Below, one piece after another: positions 1 through 7,910 of a DNA stretch of 64,000 nucleotides. Where the stretch lies: positions 1 to 64,000 of the forward strand of contig NZ_JAMXIC010000002.1 in NCBI RefSeq assembly GCF_027587375.1. Direction: 5' to 3'. Each line of letters starts with the position of its first letter. The stretch's first letter is position 1. Under the pieces are notes generated by a model, which was not told the DNA's origin, ran no database searches, and saw nothing but the letters and a program-made list of their open reading frames with translations. A program made the position numbers and the translations under genes. The DNA is from Arthrobacter sp. B2a2-09 (GTDB lineage Bacteria; Actinomycetota; Actinomycetes; Actinomycetales; Micrococcaceae).

Positions 1-41
1 GAAAACGTCATTGACCCGGGGCCCAACACCCCCAGCGAGGA

Positions 42-278
42 ATGTCGACCATGACGTCAGCCGACAACGGGCACATGACCCACATCAGGGCCTTCACACC
101 CCAGAGCATCGAGCAGAAACTCAACCACGCGGTGGATTCCGCCCAAAGCCACGCCTTGCAGCAAGGCCGCCACGGGGTCAAGGTCACCCGCCACAGCCCC
201 ACAACGTTCACGGTCGCCGTGAGCCCGGACGTCGCGTACGGCTGGACCCAAGAGCACGACGAATTCGCCCCCAGCTAG
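42..278 (+). CDS. small conserved hypothetical protein, paralogue of the 52.9-kb gene
   Basis: This 78-residue protein has no function I recognise. It starts at the ATG after GAGGA; a second in-frame ATG lies three codons later. It resembles the 74-residue protein at 52871-53095. Both carry a helix-like segment rich in Ala/Gln, then a G-R-x-G-V-x-VTRH motif (here at about residues 45-52), then an F-T-V strand, then a Y/F-G-x-T-x-E motif near the C-terminus. The shared layout suggests a small alpha/beta protein family. It lies just upstream of the XRE-cupin regulator gene on the same strand, separated by 330 bases, so an operon is not clear. No signal peptide or membrane segment is seen. I am fairly sure it is a real gene because the paralogue conserves the same motifs. 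Confidence 0.6.
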   Translation: MSTMTSADNGHMTHIRAFTPQSIEQKLNHAVDSAQSHALQQGRHGVKVTRHSPTTFTVAVSPDVAYGWTQEHDEFAPS

Positions 279-608
279 GATCTCCACCTTCGGCTCCGGC
301 CGGGGACCCTCTCCATGCCCTCACCAGTTCCTCGCTTTCCCGTGACCCTCGCCTCCACGATCTACCCAAGACGGACTCAAACTACCAACACGGCCTTTCC
401 CCCAGGCTGTGCACGGTCGCCGGTTCCGGGGTGCGGCGAGCAGCTGGTGACCTGGCGATCTGTGCAGGCGCTCGGGACCGTTCCTGTCGTCCACGGTGTG
501 CGGGAAAAGCCCGAAGGAATCATTCGTCGCATTCATTAGGTTCTTCGGCCCGCGAGGCGGCCCACGAATGAGACCGACCGGTTGCCTGACCACAGAAAGG
601 ATGACGTC
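279..608. other. non-coding stretch before the XRE gene
   Basis: These 330 bases hold no convincing gene. The only clear signal is the Shine-Dalgarno sequence AGAAAGGA at about 594-601, which serves the following regulator gene. I saw no strong hairpin or repeat. Confidence 0.5.
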
Positions 609-1184
609 ATGAAGGCACTGCCCGTCGAACCGAGCAACACGCCCCTGGCCATCGGTTCCCGGATCCGTGCGGCCCGCCAGGCACAGCGGATGACGATCGG
701 TGAAGTGGCAGAAGCGGTCGGGCTGACGAAGGGATTCCTCAGCAGACTTGAGCGGGACCTGGGCTCACCGAGCGTAACGACATTGGTGGCCCTATGCCAG
801 ATCCTCTCGGTTTCCATAGGGGACCTGTTTCGTCTCCCGGAGACCCACCTGACGAGGTCCGGCCAGGGCCCGCGCATTTCCATGGGAGGTGAGGGCATCG
901 TGGAACGACTGCTGACCGCCCGTCCGGAACAACGGGTGCAGGTCATCCAGTCAGTCATCGAACCGCACGGCAGCGGAGAGTCTGCTCTGTACGCGGTGGA
1001 CTGTGAGGTCGAGGTGCTGTACATCGCTCGGGGCCGGCTCATCTTTATTCTCGCGAACGGTCAGATCGAACTGGCAGCTGGAGACGCAATGTCCTTTCCC
1101 GGCCGTGAGCCGCACAGCTGGGTCAATACCACCGACGAGGAGACCGTCGTGCTATGGATTTTGGTGCCGGCAGCCTCGCGTTGA
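609..1184 (+). CDS. XRE-family regulator with C-terminal cupin domain
   Basis: A 191-residue DNA-binding regulator. Residues about 14-68 form an XRE-type helix-turn-helix (IGSRIRAARQAQRMT, then GLTKGFLSRLERDLGSPS). Residues about 120-185 form a small cupin barrel (EVLYIARGRL, then GDAMSFPGREPHSW) that usually senses a small ligand. Such XRE-cupin proteins commonly regulate neighbouring catabolic or amino-acid genes. The ATG at 609 is chosen because AGAAAGGA sits 7 bases upstream; an earlier in-frame TTG at 582 lacks such a site. The gene ends about 105 bases before a Tn3-type terminal repeat, so it may be cargo of, or the flank next to, that element. Target genes are unknown. Confidence 0.85.
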   Translation: MKALPVEPSNTPLAIGSRIRAARQAQRMTIGEVAEAVGLTKGFLSRLERDLGSPSVTTLVALCQILSVSIGDLFRLPETHLTRSGQGPRISMGGEGIVERLLTARPEQRVQVIQSVIEPHGSGESALYAVDCEVEVLYIARGRLIFILANGQIELAAGDAMSFPGREPHSWVNTTDEETVVLWILVPAASR

Positions 1185-1289
1185 CCGCTGCAGCCGCCAT
1201 GCGGCGGGCTGTCGCGGAGTTATGCGCTTTGGAGCCGGGTGCCCGTTTCAGGGATCACACGCTGACGCTGAGCGGCATCCCGAAAGACC

Positions 1290-1327
1290 GCTAACGTCGG
1301 ATATTCGACTAATTCACGAGCCACCCC
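1290..1327 (-). repeat. 38-bp terminal inverted repeat of Tn3-family type (outer end at 1327)
   Basis: Read on the minus strand from 1327, the sequence begins GGGGTGGCTC and ends ACGTTAGC after 38 bases. Tn3-family ends are about 38 bp, begin with GGGG and end with ACG(C/T)TAAG, so this looks like the right end of an element lying to the left. It pairs with the repeat at 1342-1379 with only a few mismatches. The outer GGGG ends face each other across 14 bases. Confidence 0.65.
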
Positions 1328-1341
1328 CTGTAAGTCAATGA

Positions 1342-1379
1342 GGGGTGGCTCGTGAATTAGTCGAACATCCGACGCTAAG
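1342..1379 (+). repeat. 38-bp terminal inverted repeat of Tn3-family type (outer end at 1342)
   Basis: Read on the plus strand, this 38-bp sequence begins GGGGTGGCTC and ends ACGCTAAG, the typical form of a Tn3-family left end. It lies 143 bases upstream of the resolvase gene, so it is probably the left end of the element that carries the resolvase. No matching right end is visible in the window. That element seems to be truncated or interrupted by the IS30 element at 2235. Confidence 0.7.
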
Positions 1380-1521
1380 CCTGTGGGGCGTCCGGTAACG
1401 ATCGTTCGCGAGACACTCAAACTCGAGTTCGAAGAAGTGCGGAAGCGCGCGGTCTGATTTGTAATGCTTGGCGTGTACCCTCCTATGTAACGTCCAGCCG
1501 GGTTACTGATACGTTTTGGGA
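1380..1521. promoter_or_regulatory. probable resolution-site (res) and promoter region of the resolvase
   Basis: In Tn3-family elements the res site lies directly upstream of the resolvase gene. These 142 non-coding bases between the terminal repeat and the resolvase start are in the expected place. I could not define the three resolvase-binding subsites by eye, so this is a call by position only. Confidence 0.35.
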
Positions 1522-2094
1522 ATGCGAATCGGATACGGACGGGTTTCAACCCATGACCAGCACCCCGAAGCCCAGCACGACGCCTTGACAGCGGCCGGCT
1601 GCGAACAGATCTTCATTGACACAGCCTCCGGAAAGCTCGCCCGCAGGCCCGAACTCGACAAAGCGCTGCTCTCGGCCAACCGGGCGGGTGATCAGCTCGT
1701 CGTCACCAAACTCGACCGACTCGGGCGGTCGCTGGAAAACCTCATCGACTTATCCAACACGCTGCAGGTGCGTGGTGTTGACCTGGTTGTCCTGGATCAG
1801 GGCATCGACACGTCCACCGCCATCGGCAGGATGTTTTTCCAGATCCTCGGCTCGATCGCCGAGTTCGAACACGCCCTGATGTCCGAACGTACCCGCGACG
1901 GCCTCGCCGCCGCCCGTGCACGGGGCCGGACCGGGGGGCAGAAACCAAAACTCGGACCTCGACAGGTCAGACTGGCCCGCGAAATGTATGACGAAAAAGG
2001 CCCCGACGGGAAACGTGCACATACCGTCGAGCACATCGCCCAGGAATTCGGCGTCACCCGGCCAACAATCTACCGGCACCTCGCCAAACCGTGA
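1522..2094 (+). CDS. serine recombinase (Tn3-type resolvase/invertase)
   Basis: A 190-residue small serine recombinase. The N-terminal catalytic domain starts [12 protein letters not shown], with the catalytic serine at about residue 9. It is followed by KLDRLGRS and the conserved stretch [17 protein letters not shown] basic linker leads to a C-terminal helix-turn-helix ([18 protein letters not shown]) that binds res subsites. The ATG at 1522 fits the family start better than an earlier TTG at 1516. The gene would resolve cointegrates of the Tn3-family element whose left end is at 1342. No tnpA transposase is present next to it, so the element looks incomplete here. Length is normal for the family. 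Confidence 0.9.
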   Translation: MRIGYGRVSTHDQHPEAQHDALTAAGCEQIFIDTASGKLARRPELDKALLSANRAGDQLVVTKLDRLGRSLENLIDLSNTLQVRGVDLVVLDQGIDTSTAIGRMFFQILGSIAEFEHALMSERTRDGLAAARARGRTGGQKPKLGPRQVRLAREMYDEKGPDGKRAHTVEHIAQEFGVTRPTIYRHLAKP

Positions 2095-2148
2095 ACAGTG
2101 GGCCCTGCACGTCACAGCAGTGTAAGCGGCAACTTTAAACTGACCGGA

Positions 2149-2163
2149 GTCGGAAAATCCGAC
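2149..2163 (+). terminator. small hairpin after the resolvase gene
   Basis: GTCGGA and TCCGAC form a perfect 6-bp stem with a 3-base loop, 55 bases after the resolvase stop. There is no clear T-tract, so a terminator role is only possible. Confidence 0.3.
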
Positions 2164-2234
2164 TGACCGTTCGCGGCAGGGTTTTGACCGGTGGCGGCAA
2201 GCATTTTTGAACAGCATCTTGAATTCCAGGAGTC

Positions 2235-4165
2235 GTTGCAACACCCGTGCTTAGCTGGCTATCAGTAAATCACGTAGACGCTCGGCTGGGGTGTCCCAGT
2301 CCAGTGTCTTGCGTGGTCGTGCGTTGAGTTCCTGGGCGACGTGCTCGAGGTCCTCTGGCCCGTAGGCGTTCAGGTCAGTACCTTTGGGGAAATATTGGCG
2401 CAGCAGACCGTTCGTGTTCTCGTTGGATCCGCGTTGCCAGGGACTGGCGGGGTCGCAGAAGTAGACGTCCATGTCGGTGGCGATGCTGAAAGCCCTGTGC
2501 TTGGCCATTTCGGCGCCCTGATCCCAAGTCAGGGATCCCCGCAGGTGCGCCGGCAGAGTGGACATGGTCTTGATCAGCCCGTCGCGGACCGACTCGGCTG
2601 TATGGTCCACCGGCAGGTGCACCAACATCACGTAGCGGGTGGTACGTTCAACCAGCGTCGCAATGGCCGACTGGTTGTAGGCTCCGGTCACTAAGTCCCC
2701 TTCCCAATGGCCTGGGACGGCGCGGTCTTCGACCTCGGCGGGACGTTCGGAAATGTTGATCATCGGGTCCCGGAAACGACTGGTGCCTTCCTCGGGATTC
2801 CTGTGCTGCTTGCGGCGGGTCCGGCCGCTGCGCAGGGCCTCTTTGACCTCGCGTTTGAGCCCGCCGCGGGCCTGAAAGTAGAGGGCCTGGTAGATCGTTT
2901 CGGTGCTCACGCGCATCTGCTTGTCATCGGGAAATTCCTTGATCAGCAGCTTCGAAATCTGTTCCGGGGACCAGCGGGTGAGGAGCTTGGTCTTCACGTA
3001 GTCGTGCAGTTCCCCGGGTTCTGCCAGCTTACTGTCCTTCGGCAGTGCCCGGGCGGCCGTGGCGGCCCGGTGAGCACCGTAGGGCCGGTAACCCAGCACC
3101 GGGTGGCTGTTGCGTTTGATCTCCCGGCTGATGGTGCCCACGGACCGGCCCAGCGCCCTGCCGATCGCCTGCATTGAGGTCCCGTGGGACCGCAGATCCG
3201 CGATCCTCTCCCGCTCCTGCAGGGACAGGTAGCGGGCGCTGATGGGCTGCTCCAGAGCTTCCAATACCACCGCAGCGGGTACCGGCTCCGTCACTGAGGC
3301 TGGCAGCTTCGGCACCGCCGCTGCCGTCAGCTCTGGTGCCGCTGCAGGGGCCGGAGGTTGCGCGAATGTAGTTCTCACTTCCTGTTTATACGGCAGATCC
3401 GCGGCCTGGCCTTGGGCCGCGGCCGTGTCCTTTGCAGCTTGTTGCCGGTCCCAGTTGTAGGAGCTCGGTTTGCTGGCGCCGACGGCGAGGGCGGCGTCCC
3501 TCCGGCCGGTTCCTTCCTGGCGCAGGCGCAGGTAGTGAAGCTGCTTCGCTGATGGGCCTCGCGTACTGACGGAGACCAGACCGGCGGCCCTGGACCAGTT
3601 GTAGCAGGTGGAGTGGTTCAGGCCCAGTTGCCGGGCTGTCGCGCTGACGTTGCCGATTTCGCGCAGCAGGCCCAGGAACTCCTCAATGACCGCCGGTGGG
3701 TGGCGTTGCGCCGGATCAGGCTTCCCGGTTCTCGTGGCCGGTGGTTTTCTCCTGGCAGGATTGACCTTGCCGGCCCAGTTGTGCGCGGTGCTGATGTTCA
3801 ATCCCAGCTCCTGGGCAGCCGCGGTGATGGTGCCCGTCCTGTCCAGAACGGCATAGAAGTGGTCCTTGTCCGCCTGGCTGTACTGGCGGAGCGGCCTGAT
3901 CCCGGCAGCGTTCGCCCACTTCTGGCAGGTGCTCCGGTTAATGCCGAGCTCCTTGGCCGCGGCGGCAACACTTCCCAACCGCTCAACAGCGGACAGGAAA
4001 TCCTGTCTTTGCGCACGGGGGTGGGACTGGTAGGAACGGGTTCCCTGCGCCCCGGCCGTCGACGCCGGTTCTTCCGGTAGAGGAGATTTTTTCTTTAAGG
4101 AAGGACTATTTTTCGATGGTGATTCCATGGTGTTGCGACTCCCGATTATTCGGGGGTGTTGCAAC
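2235..4165. mobile_element. IS30-family insertion sequence, about 1.9 kb
   Basis: The element is bounded by short inverted repeats GTTGCAACACCC (2235-2246) and GGGTGTTGCAAC (4154-4165). It contains one leftward transposase gene that nearly fills it. I could not identify a target duplication with confidence. It sits between the resolvase gene and an IS110 element, which makes this a nested mobile-element zone. Confidence 0.75.
2251..4128 (-). CDS. IS30-family transposase with four extra N-terminal HTH repeats
   Basis: A 625-residue DDE transposase. The C-terminal half is canonical IS30. It has a helix-turn-helix LSLQERERIADLRSHGTS near residue 315, then the catalytic motifs WEGDLVTG (first Asp), TWDQGAEM (second Asp) and NENTNGLLRQYFPKG (Glu). 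The N-terminal 240 residues are unusual: four similar units of about 34 residues lie at about 43-76, 89-122, 149-183 and 197-231. Each has a pattern like A-A-x-E-L-G-x-N-x-S-T-x-x-x-W and resembles a homeodomain-like HTH. Typical IS30 transposases are 300-400 residues. The ATG at 4128 is preferred to an upstream TTG that lies inside the terminal repeat. It appears intact. Confidence 0.9.
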   Translation of the reverse strand: MESPSKNSPSLKKKSPLPEEPASTAGAQGTRSYQSHPRAQRQDFLSAVERLGSVAAAAKELGINRSTCQKWANAAGIRPLRQYSQADKDHFYAVLDRTGTITAAAQELGLNISTAHNWAGKVNPARRKPPATRTGKPDPAQRHPPAVIEEFLGLLREIGNVSATARQLGLNHSTCYNWSRAAGLVSVSTRGPSAKQLHYLRLRQEGTGRRDAALAVGASKPSSYNWDRQQAAKDTAAAQGQAADLPYKQEVRTTFAQPPAPAAAPELTAAAVPKLPASVTEPVPAAVVLEALEQPISARYLSLQERERIADLRSHGTSMQAIGRALGRSVGTISREIKRNSHPVLGYRPYGAHRAATAARALPKDSKLAEPGELHDYVKTKLLTRWSPEQISKLLIKEFPDDKQMRVSTETIYQALYFQARGGLKREVKEALRSGRTRRKQHRNPEEGTSRFRDPMINISERPAEVEDRAVPGHWEGDLVTGAYNQSAIATLVERTTRYVMLVHLPVDHTAESVRDGLIKTMSTLPAHLRGSLTWDQGAEMAKHRAFSIATDMDVYFCDPASPWQRGSNENTNGLLRQYFPKGTDLNAYGPEDLEHVAQELNARPRKTLDWDTPAERLRDLLIAS

Positions 4166-4209
4166 TGTGAGACTTGCTTGTAGCTGGTCTGGGACTAGCT
4201 GGCAGGATA

Positions 4210-4415
4210 GGTACCGGCCGTTCCACCGGTGGAAGTGACTCATGTTGCAACTGACCCTCAGGGTGTCATTCGGTCGACTTGTCCGTCCACGGGGCTGGGT
4301 GGCCGGTACCCGTCCGGCCCACCTCGGTAGCTTGATTAGAAGATTGTCCACCCCTCGGGGCGTGACCCATCACAGTGCTGTTCCGACGTGATTCCTACCC
4401 GGACTGGTACCGGCC
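4210..4415 (+). repeat. structured non-coding leader of IS110 with three GGTACCGGCC arms; bridge-RNA candidate region
   Basis: The 10-mer GGTACCGGCC occurs at 4210-4219 and 4406-4415, and its complement at 4301-4310. The second and third copies extend to a 17-bp inverted pair (4301-4317 with 4399-4415) with one mismatch. The perfect palindrome TTCCACCGGTGGAA lies at 4221-4234 between the first two arms. IS110-family elements express a guide (bridge) RNA from non-coding DNA next to the recombinase gene. This strongly base-paired leader is the natural place for it, but the RNA itself is inferred. Confidence 0.45.
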
Positions 4416-4457
4416 TGCAACGGCCGCCACCCAAGTCCATCACAAAGGAAAAGTACG

Positions 4458-5546
4458 GTGACCGCCTTGTCTATCGTCGCGCATTCTCACCCATTTGTCG
4501 TCGGTGTCGACACTCACGCCCGCAACCACGTCTACGCCATCCTCGACACCACCAACGGTGCACTGCTGGATACCCAGCAGTTTCCCACCACCACGGCCGG
4601 GATCAACCGAGCCATCAAATGGGTCGCACGCCGCACCAACGCCGACGCCGATACCCTGTGGGCGATCGAAGGCGCCGCCTCCTACGGCGCGATCCTCGCG
4701 GGCACCGTGGCAACCCATGGATTCCCAGTCGCCGAAGCCCCGCGCATGGATGCCAAGAAGAACCGCGGCGTCGGTAAAACCGACGCCTTGGACGCCCACC
4801 GAATGGCCATGGCGGCGCTGCCCCTACCAGTTGAAAAACTGCGTCGTCCCCGCGTGAATGAAGGGATCCGCCAGGGCTTGCGGATCCTAGTCACCGCTCG
4901 CGAATCCATGAGCAAGGACCGCACCCGTTCGATCAATGCCTTGAACGCTTTGGTACGCAGCAACGACCTCGGTATCGACGCCCGCAAGAAGCTCACCCCA
5001 GTCCAGATCGAGGAGGTCTCCCGGTGGCGTGAACGCGAGGAAGAACTGGCTTTGAGTATCGCCCGCGCCGAGGCGGTCCGCCTAGCCAAGCACATCCTGG
5101 ACTTGGAGGGACAGCTGAAAACCAATGAAAAGCAGTTGGACGAGCTGGTCAAGGTTAGCGAGGCCGCACCTCTGCTCGAGGAGAAGGGCTTCCAGGCGGT
5201 GACCGCGGCGAAATGTTTGGTGGCGTGGTCGCATGAGGGACGGGTCCATAGCGAAGCTGCCTTCGCCTGTCTAGCGGGCGTGAATCCCATCCCTGCATCG
5301 TCGGGGAACACGGTTCGGCATCGGCTGAACCGTGGAGGCGATAGAAGGCTCAACAGCGCCCTTCACATGGCTGCGATCACCAGGATGACCTACGACTCTG
5401 AAACGTGTGAATACGTCGAGAAACGTCGTGCCGAGGGCAAAACTGGCAAAGAGATCCGACGCTGCGTCAAGCGATATCTAGCCCGTCGTGTGTTCCGGAT
5501 CTTGAATGCCGCGGCTCTGGCGAAAAAGGTCCAGGAAGCGGCTTGA
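4458..5546 (+). CDS. IS110-family recombinase (DEDD transposase)
   Basis: A 362-residue IS110-type recombinase. The N-terminal RuvC-like domain shows the acidic set: Asp in VGVDTHARN, Glu in WAIEGAASYG, and the Asp pair in KTDALDAHRMA. A helical linker of about 120 residues follows (up to residue 235). The C-terminal Tnp domain contains CLAGVNPIPASSGNT, with the conserved serine region, and HRLNRGGDRRLNSALH. The start is GTG with AAAGGA 10 bases upstream. The family moves by an RNA-guided mechanism without classical terminal repeats. The gene is full length and may be active. It has inserted into a small HTH gene read on the other strand, whose 5' part remains at 5580-5689. Confidence 0.9.
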   Translation: MTALSIVAHSHPFVVGVDTHARNHVYAILDTTNGALLDTQQFPTTTAGINRAIKWVARRTNADADTLWAIEGAASYGAILAGTVATHGFPVAEAPRMDAKKNRGVGKTDALDAHRMAMAALPLPVEKLRRPRVNEGIRQGLRILVTARESMSKDRTRSINALNALVRSNDLGIDARKKLTPVQIEEVSRWREREEELALSIARAEAVRLAKHILDLEGQLKTNEKQLDELVKVSEAAPLLEEKGFQAVTAAKCLVAWSHEGRVHSEAAFACLAGVNPIPASSGNTVRHRLNRGGDRRLNSALHMAAITRMTYDSETCEYVEKRRAEGKTGKEIRRCVKRYLARRVFRILNAAALAKKVQEAA

Positions 5547-5579
5547 CAGACATAGAAGAGTCGATCGCTAGAACTCAAG

Positions 5580-5689
5580 CCCCACACGACATGGGGGAAC
5601 TCGCCTTTGGCCGCTCCTTCGCGCAGCCACGCCTCGGAACACTTGAGCACCGTGGCAGCCTCCGCCGGCTCGAAGAATTCGAGTTTCAT
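5580..5689 (-). pseudogene. 5' fragment of a small HTH (excisionase/MerR-like) gene cut by IS110
   Basis: From the ATG at 5689, with a GAAAGGA ribosome site just upstream, about 36 codons read MKLEFFEPAEAATVL, then SEAWLREGAAKGEFP, then HVVWG. This is the start of a helix-turn-helix protein of the excisionase/AlpA type. At 5580 the reading frame passes into IS110 DNA and the homology stops. The remainder of the gene is not visible on the far side of the IS30/IS110 block, so the locus was also deleted or the element arrived with other DNA. Confidence 0.65.
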
Positions 5690-5902
5690 GTGTTCACTCG
5701 ATCCTTTCGTAGTTGCGTTCCTGGGTAAAAGGCTTTCGCAAGGTATGCCCTCGTGGAGAGCACTTCCCATCCTCAGGATCGTCCCATGCCGCCGAAAATC
5801 GCAGGATGCGCGGGGCGTCTGGGCGAGTTTGACTCGGGCTGCTGTGAGGCCCGAATCCTCACAGCTCGGCTCCAATTCTCGTCTGCGGAGAATGTTTGCC
5901 CG

Positions 5903-6493
5903 TTAAGGCTGAGAAGTGCGTGACCGAAGGATCAGGTCGCTGAATCGGCTGGCTGCCGCGGCCGCATCAATCGTGGGGTCAATGAGCCACTGGAGTCGAA
6001 GCCCGTCGACCACTGCAATCAAGAGAGTGGCCCGGGTCGTAGGGTCAAACATCCCCACGTTGGGGGTGTCCGCGCGCCTGGAGAATTCCGCAACCACCCT
6101 GCGAAACCCGTCTTGCCGGTGCCGGAAGAATGCGTGCGCGGGATGTTCCGGGTCACTTGACGCGATGGCCAGCGCTAACCAGTTCTTCGTTGCCTCCCGA
6201 TCTCGGGTGAGAATTTCTAGCAGTAGCGCCATCGCTTCCGTGTCGCTCGCGCCGCCTGAAATAGCCCGCTCAAGTTCGAGTCGTTCTCGCTCTTCCTGGT
6301 CCTCTAGAGCGGTGATCAGCAGCTCAGCCTTGCCGGGGAAATGACGAAGAAGACCCACGTGCGTCATGCCGGCCCTGGCCGCGATGTCACGAAGCGATGA
6401 TCGTTCGAAACCATGTTCTGCAACGCTTGCAATGACGGCGTCGAGCAGTGCGCCACGGCGAGATGAAGATCTGGTTGCCGACATGTTAGTCAT
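5903..6493 (-). CDS. TetR-family transcriptional regulator
   Basis: A 196-residue regulator. The N-terminal HTH reads AVIASVAEHGFERSSLRDI followed by AGMTHVGLLRHFPGKAELL, a standard TetR three-helix domain at about residues 15-60. The C-terminal ligand domain contains SSDPEHPAHAFFRHR and GLRLQWLIDP, shared with the TetR proteins at 43522 and 58601, so these three form one subfamily. The ATG at 6493 follows GGGAGG by six bases. The gene lies 418 bases beyond the end of the leftward MFS-lyase-isomerase-dehydrogenase operon. It could control that operon through the class B palindromes, but this link is inferred only from proximity. Confidence 0.85.
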   Translation of the reverse strand: MTNMSATRSSSRRGALLDAVIASVAEHGFERSSLRDIAARAGMTHVGLLRHFPGKAELLITALEDQEERERLELERAISGGASDTEAMALLLEILTRDREATKNWLALAIASSDPEHPAHAFFRHRQDGFRRVVAEFSRRADTPNVGMFDPTTRATLLIAVVDGLRLQWLIDPTIDAAAAASRFSDLILRSRTSQP

Positions 6494-6911
6494 CTGCTGC
6501 CTCCCGCCCGCGTTCGCCGGGCCCTTGGGTCTGCATCCGCCATTGGGCGACCGTTTGTTCCTTTCGATGGCGAGCTAGCTGCACTCTGCCTTCCTCTCCT
6601 AGCATATTCGACGATGTCCGGCCTCTCCCTCTCGGAGAGGTCCAAACATGAGCGCCGGTCCTGTTATCGTAAACTCCACCGAAGTCTGAAGGCTCAAGGT
6701 CGCGGGCTACCTCGCCAAGCCGCGTGAGGCTGGGCGTCGGATGACGCGCAAAGGTCTCCTGCCGACGTCGATATCGCCGAAGGCGGTGGGCTGCGTCCCC
6801 GCCATCTGCGGCGACGGAGTCGCCCACCGGTCGAGCGACCTGATCCTGTGGGCACGGCCTTCCACCTCGAGGGGGCTGCGCATATCCGTAACAAGGCAGA
6901 GGTCGGAATCC
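6494..6911. other. non-coding gap between the dehydrogenase and TetR genes
   Basis: These 418 bases contain short open frames on both strands but none with a recognisable family or a convincing start. The base composition is coding-like, which may mean an eroded gene. I could not identify what it was. Confidence 0.4.
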
Positions 6912-7910
6912 CTACGCACGGATGGCAGCTTCGTCTCGGGAGATCGCGTGCCGAAGTGGTGCTCCGCTGGCGAAACGGGCGACCTCGTCCGCGACGAGGC
7001 GCCCGAGTGCTCGGCATTCCGACCCTACGGCCCCGGCCGTATGGCCGGTCAGCAGCACGTTCGGCAAATCGTAGAGCGGCGAGTCATCCGCCGGCGGCTC
7101 AGGCCAGGTCACATCGAGGATCGCGAATAAATCCAGGCGCTCCTGGAGGACTTGGATTATCGCTGACTCGTCCAGAATCGCTCCCCTCGACGTGTTAAGG
7201 AGAGTCGCACCGCGGGGCATGGCATCGATAAGTTCGCGGCCGATCATCTTCTCGGTGACGCCGGGAATGAGCGGGGCGTGCACGCTTACTACAGCGCACG
7301 CTCCAAAGAGCTCGGCGAGGTTGTCCGTTCGGCGCACACCGGCGGACGCGAGGTCCTCGTCCGAAACGTAAGGGTCCCAGACCACGACGTCGGCGTTGAG
7401 GCTGCGCAGCCGTTCACGAACCTTGCGGGCGATTGAGCCGAACGACACAAGACCGATCGTTTGTCTGTCCGACCCTGGTCCTGCCGCGAATCCCGGAAGC
7501 CGGCGCTGTTCACGCATGAACGCCCGCGCCCTGTGCGTTCCCTTAAGCGCAAGCAGGATCTGTGCGGCCACGAAATCAGCGACCCGCTCATTATTGGCGT
7601 CCGCTGCGCTGACTACGGCTAGGCCGCGGGACCATACCTCCTCCGAGACGAGGTCCCGCACAGATCCGGCCGCGTGAAAGACGCCGGTGAGCCGGGGCAT
7701 CCCCCTGAGGGCCTGGTCGTCGAGCTTTGGCGTGCCCCAGCCTGTCACGAGGACTTCGACGTCGGGATCCGGGCGCCATCCGGACTTCCACAGCTCGGGG
7801 GTTGCGCGTCGCAGCTCGACTGTCTTTTCCATGTCTTTAAGCGCCGCGGGGTCCAGCACCATTTCCACGACCGCGGGATGAATGGCCAAGAGTGCGATCT
7901 TCGGTTTCAC
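6912..7910 (-). CDS. D-2-hydroxyacid dehydrogenase family protein
   Basis: A 332-residue NAD(P)-dependent 2-hydroxyacid dehydrogenase. The Rossmann motif is TIGLVSFGSIARKV at about residues 151-164 and departs somewhat from the classic GxGxxG. Catalytic residues are in place: Arg in LNTSRGAIL (about 242), Glu in DVTWPEPP (about 271) and His in LLTGHTAGAV (about 290). The GTG at 7910 overlaps the stop of the upstream isomerase gene (GTGA), so the pair is translationally coupled. The likely role is reduction of a 2-keto acid or oxidation of a hydroxy acid from sugar breakdown. It is the last gene of the operon that starts with the MFS gene at 11717. A deleted copy of this gene lies at 34.0-34.28 kb. 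Confidence 0.85.
   Translation of the reverse strand: MKPKIALLAIHPAVVEMVLDPAALKDMEKTVELRRATPELWKSGWRPDPDVEVLVTGWGTPKLDDQALRGMPRLTGVFHAAGSVRDLVSEEVWSRGLAVVSAADANNERVADFVAAQILLALKGTHRARAFMREQRRLPGFAAGPGSDRQTIGLVSFGSIARKVRERLRSLNADVVVWDPYVSDEDLASAGVRRTDNLAELFGACAVVSVHAPLIPGVTEKMIGRELIDAMPRGATLLNTSRGAILDESAIIQVLQERLDLFAILDVTWPEPPADDSPLYDLPNVLLTGHTAGAVGSECRALGRLVADEVARFASGAPLRHAISRDEAAIRA

Larger units (their letters stand above)
4166..5579. mobile_element. IS110-family insertion sequence (ends approximate)
   Basis: The element contains a long non-coding leader of about 290 bases and an IS110-type recombinase gene. The right boundary is set at about 5579 because a small HTH gene read from the other strand is cut at 5580. 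The left boundary is uncertain and lies somewhere between the IS30 end at 4165 and about 4260. IS110 elements lack classical terminal repeats, so the ends cannot be fixed by eye. Confidence 0.55.

Noticed and set aside
1290..1379. The inverted pair as a simple transcription terminator for the XRE gene
   Set aside because: A 36-bp paired arm with GGGG ends and CTAAG-type inner ends, next to a resolvase gene, fits transposon ends much better. A terminator effect may still exist.
2707..3177. Plus-strand open frame within the IS30 element
   Set aside because: It lies entirely antisense to conserved DDE transposase sequence, and its protein shows no domain.
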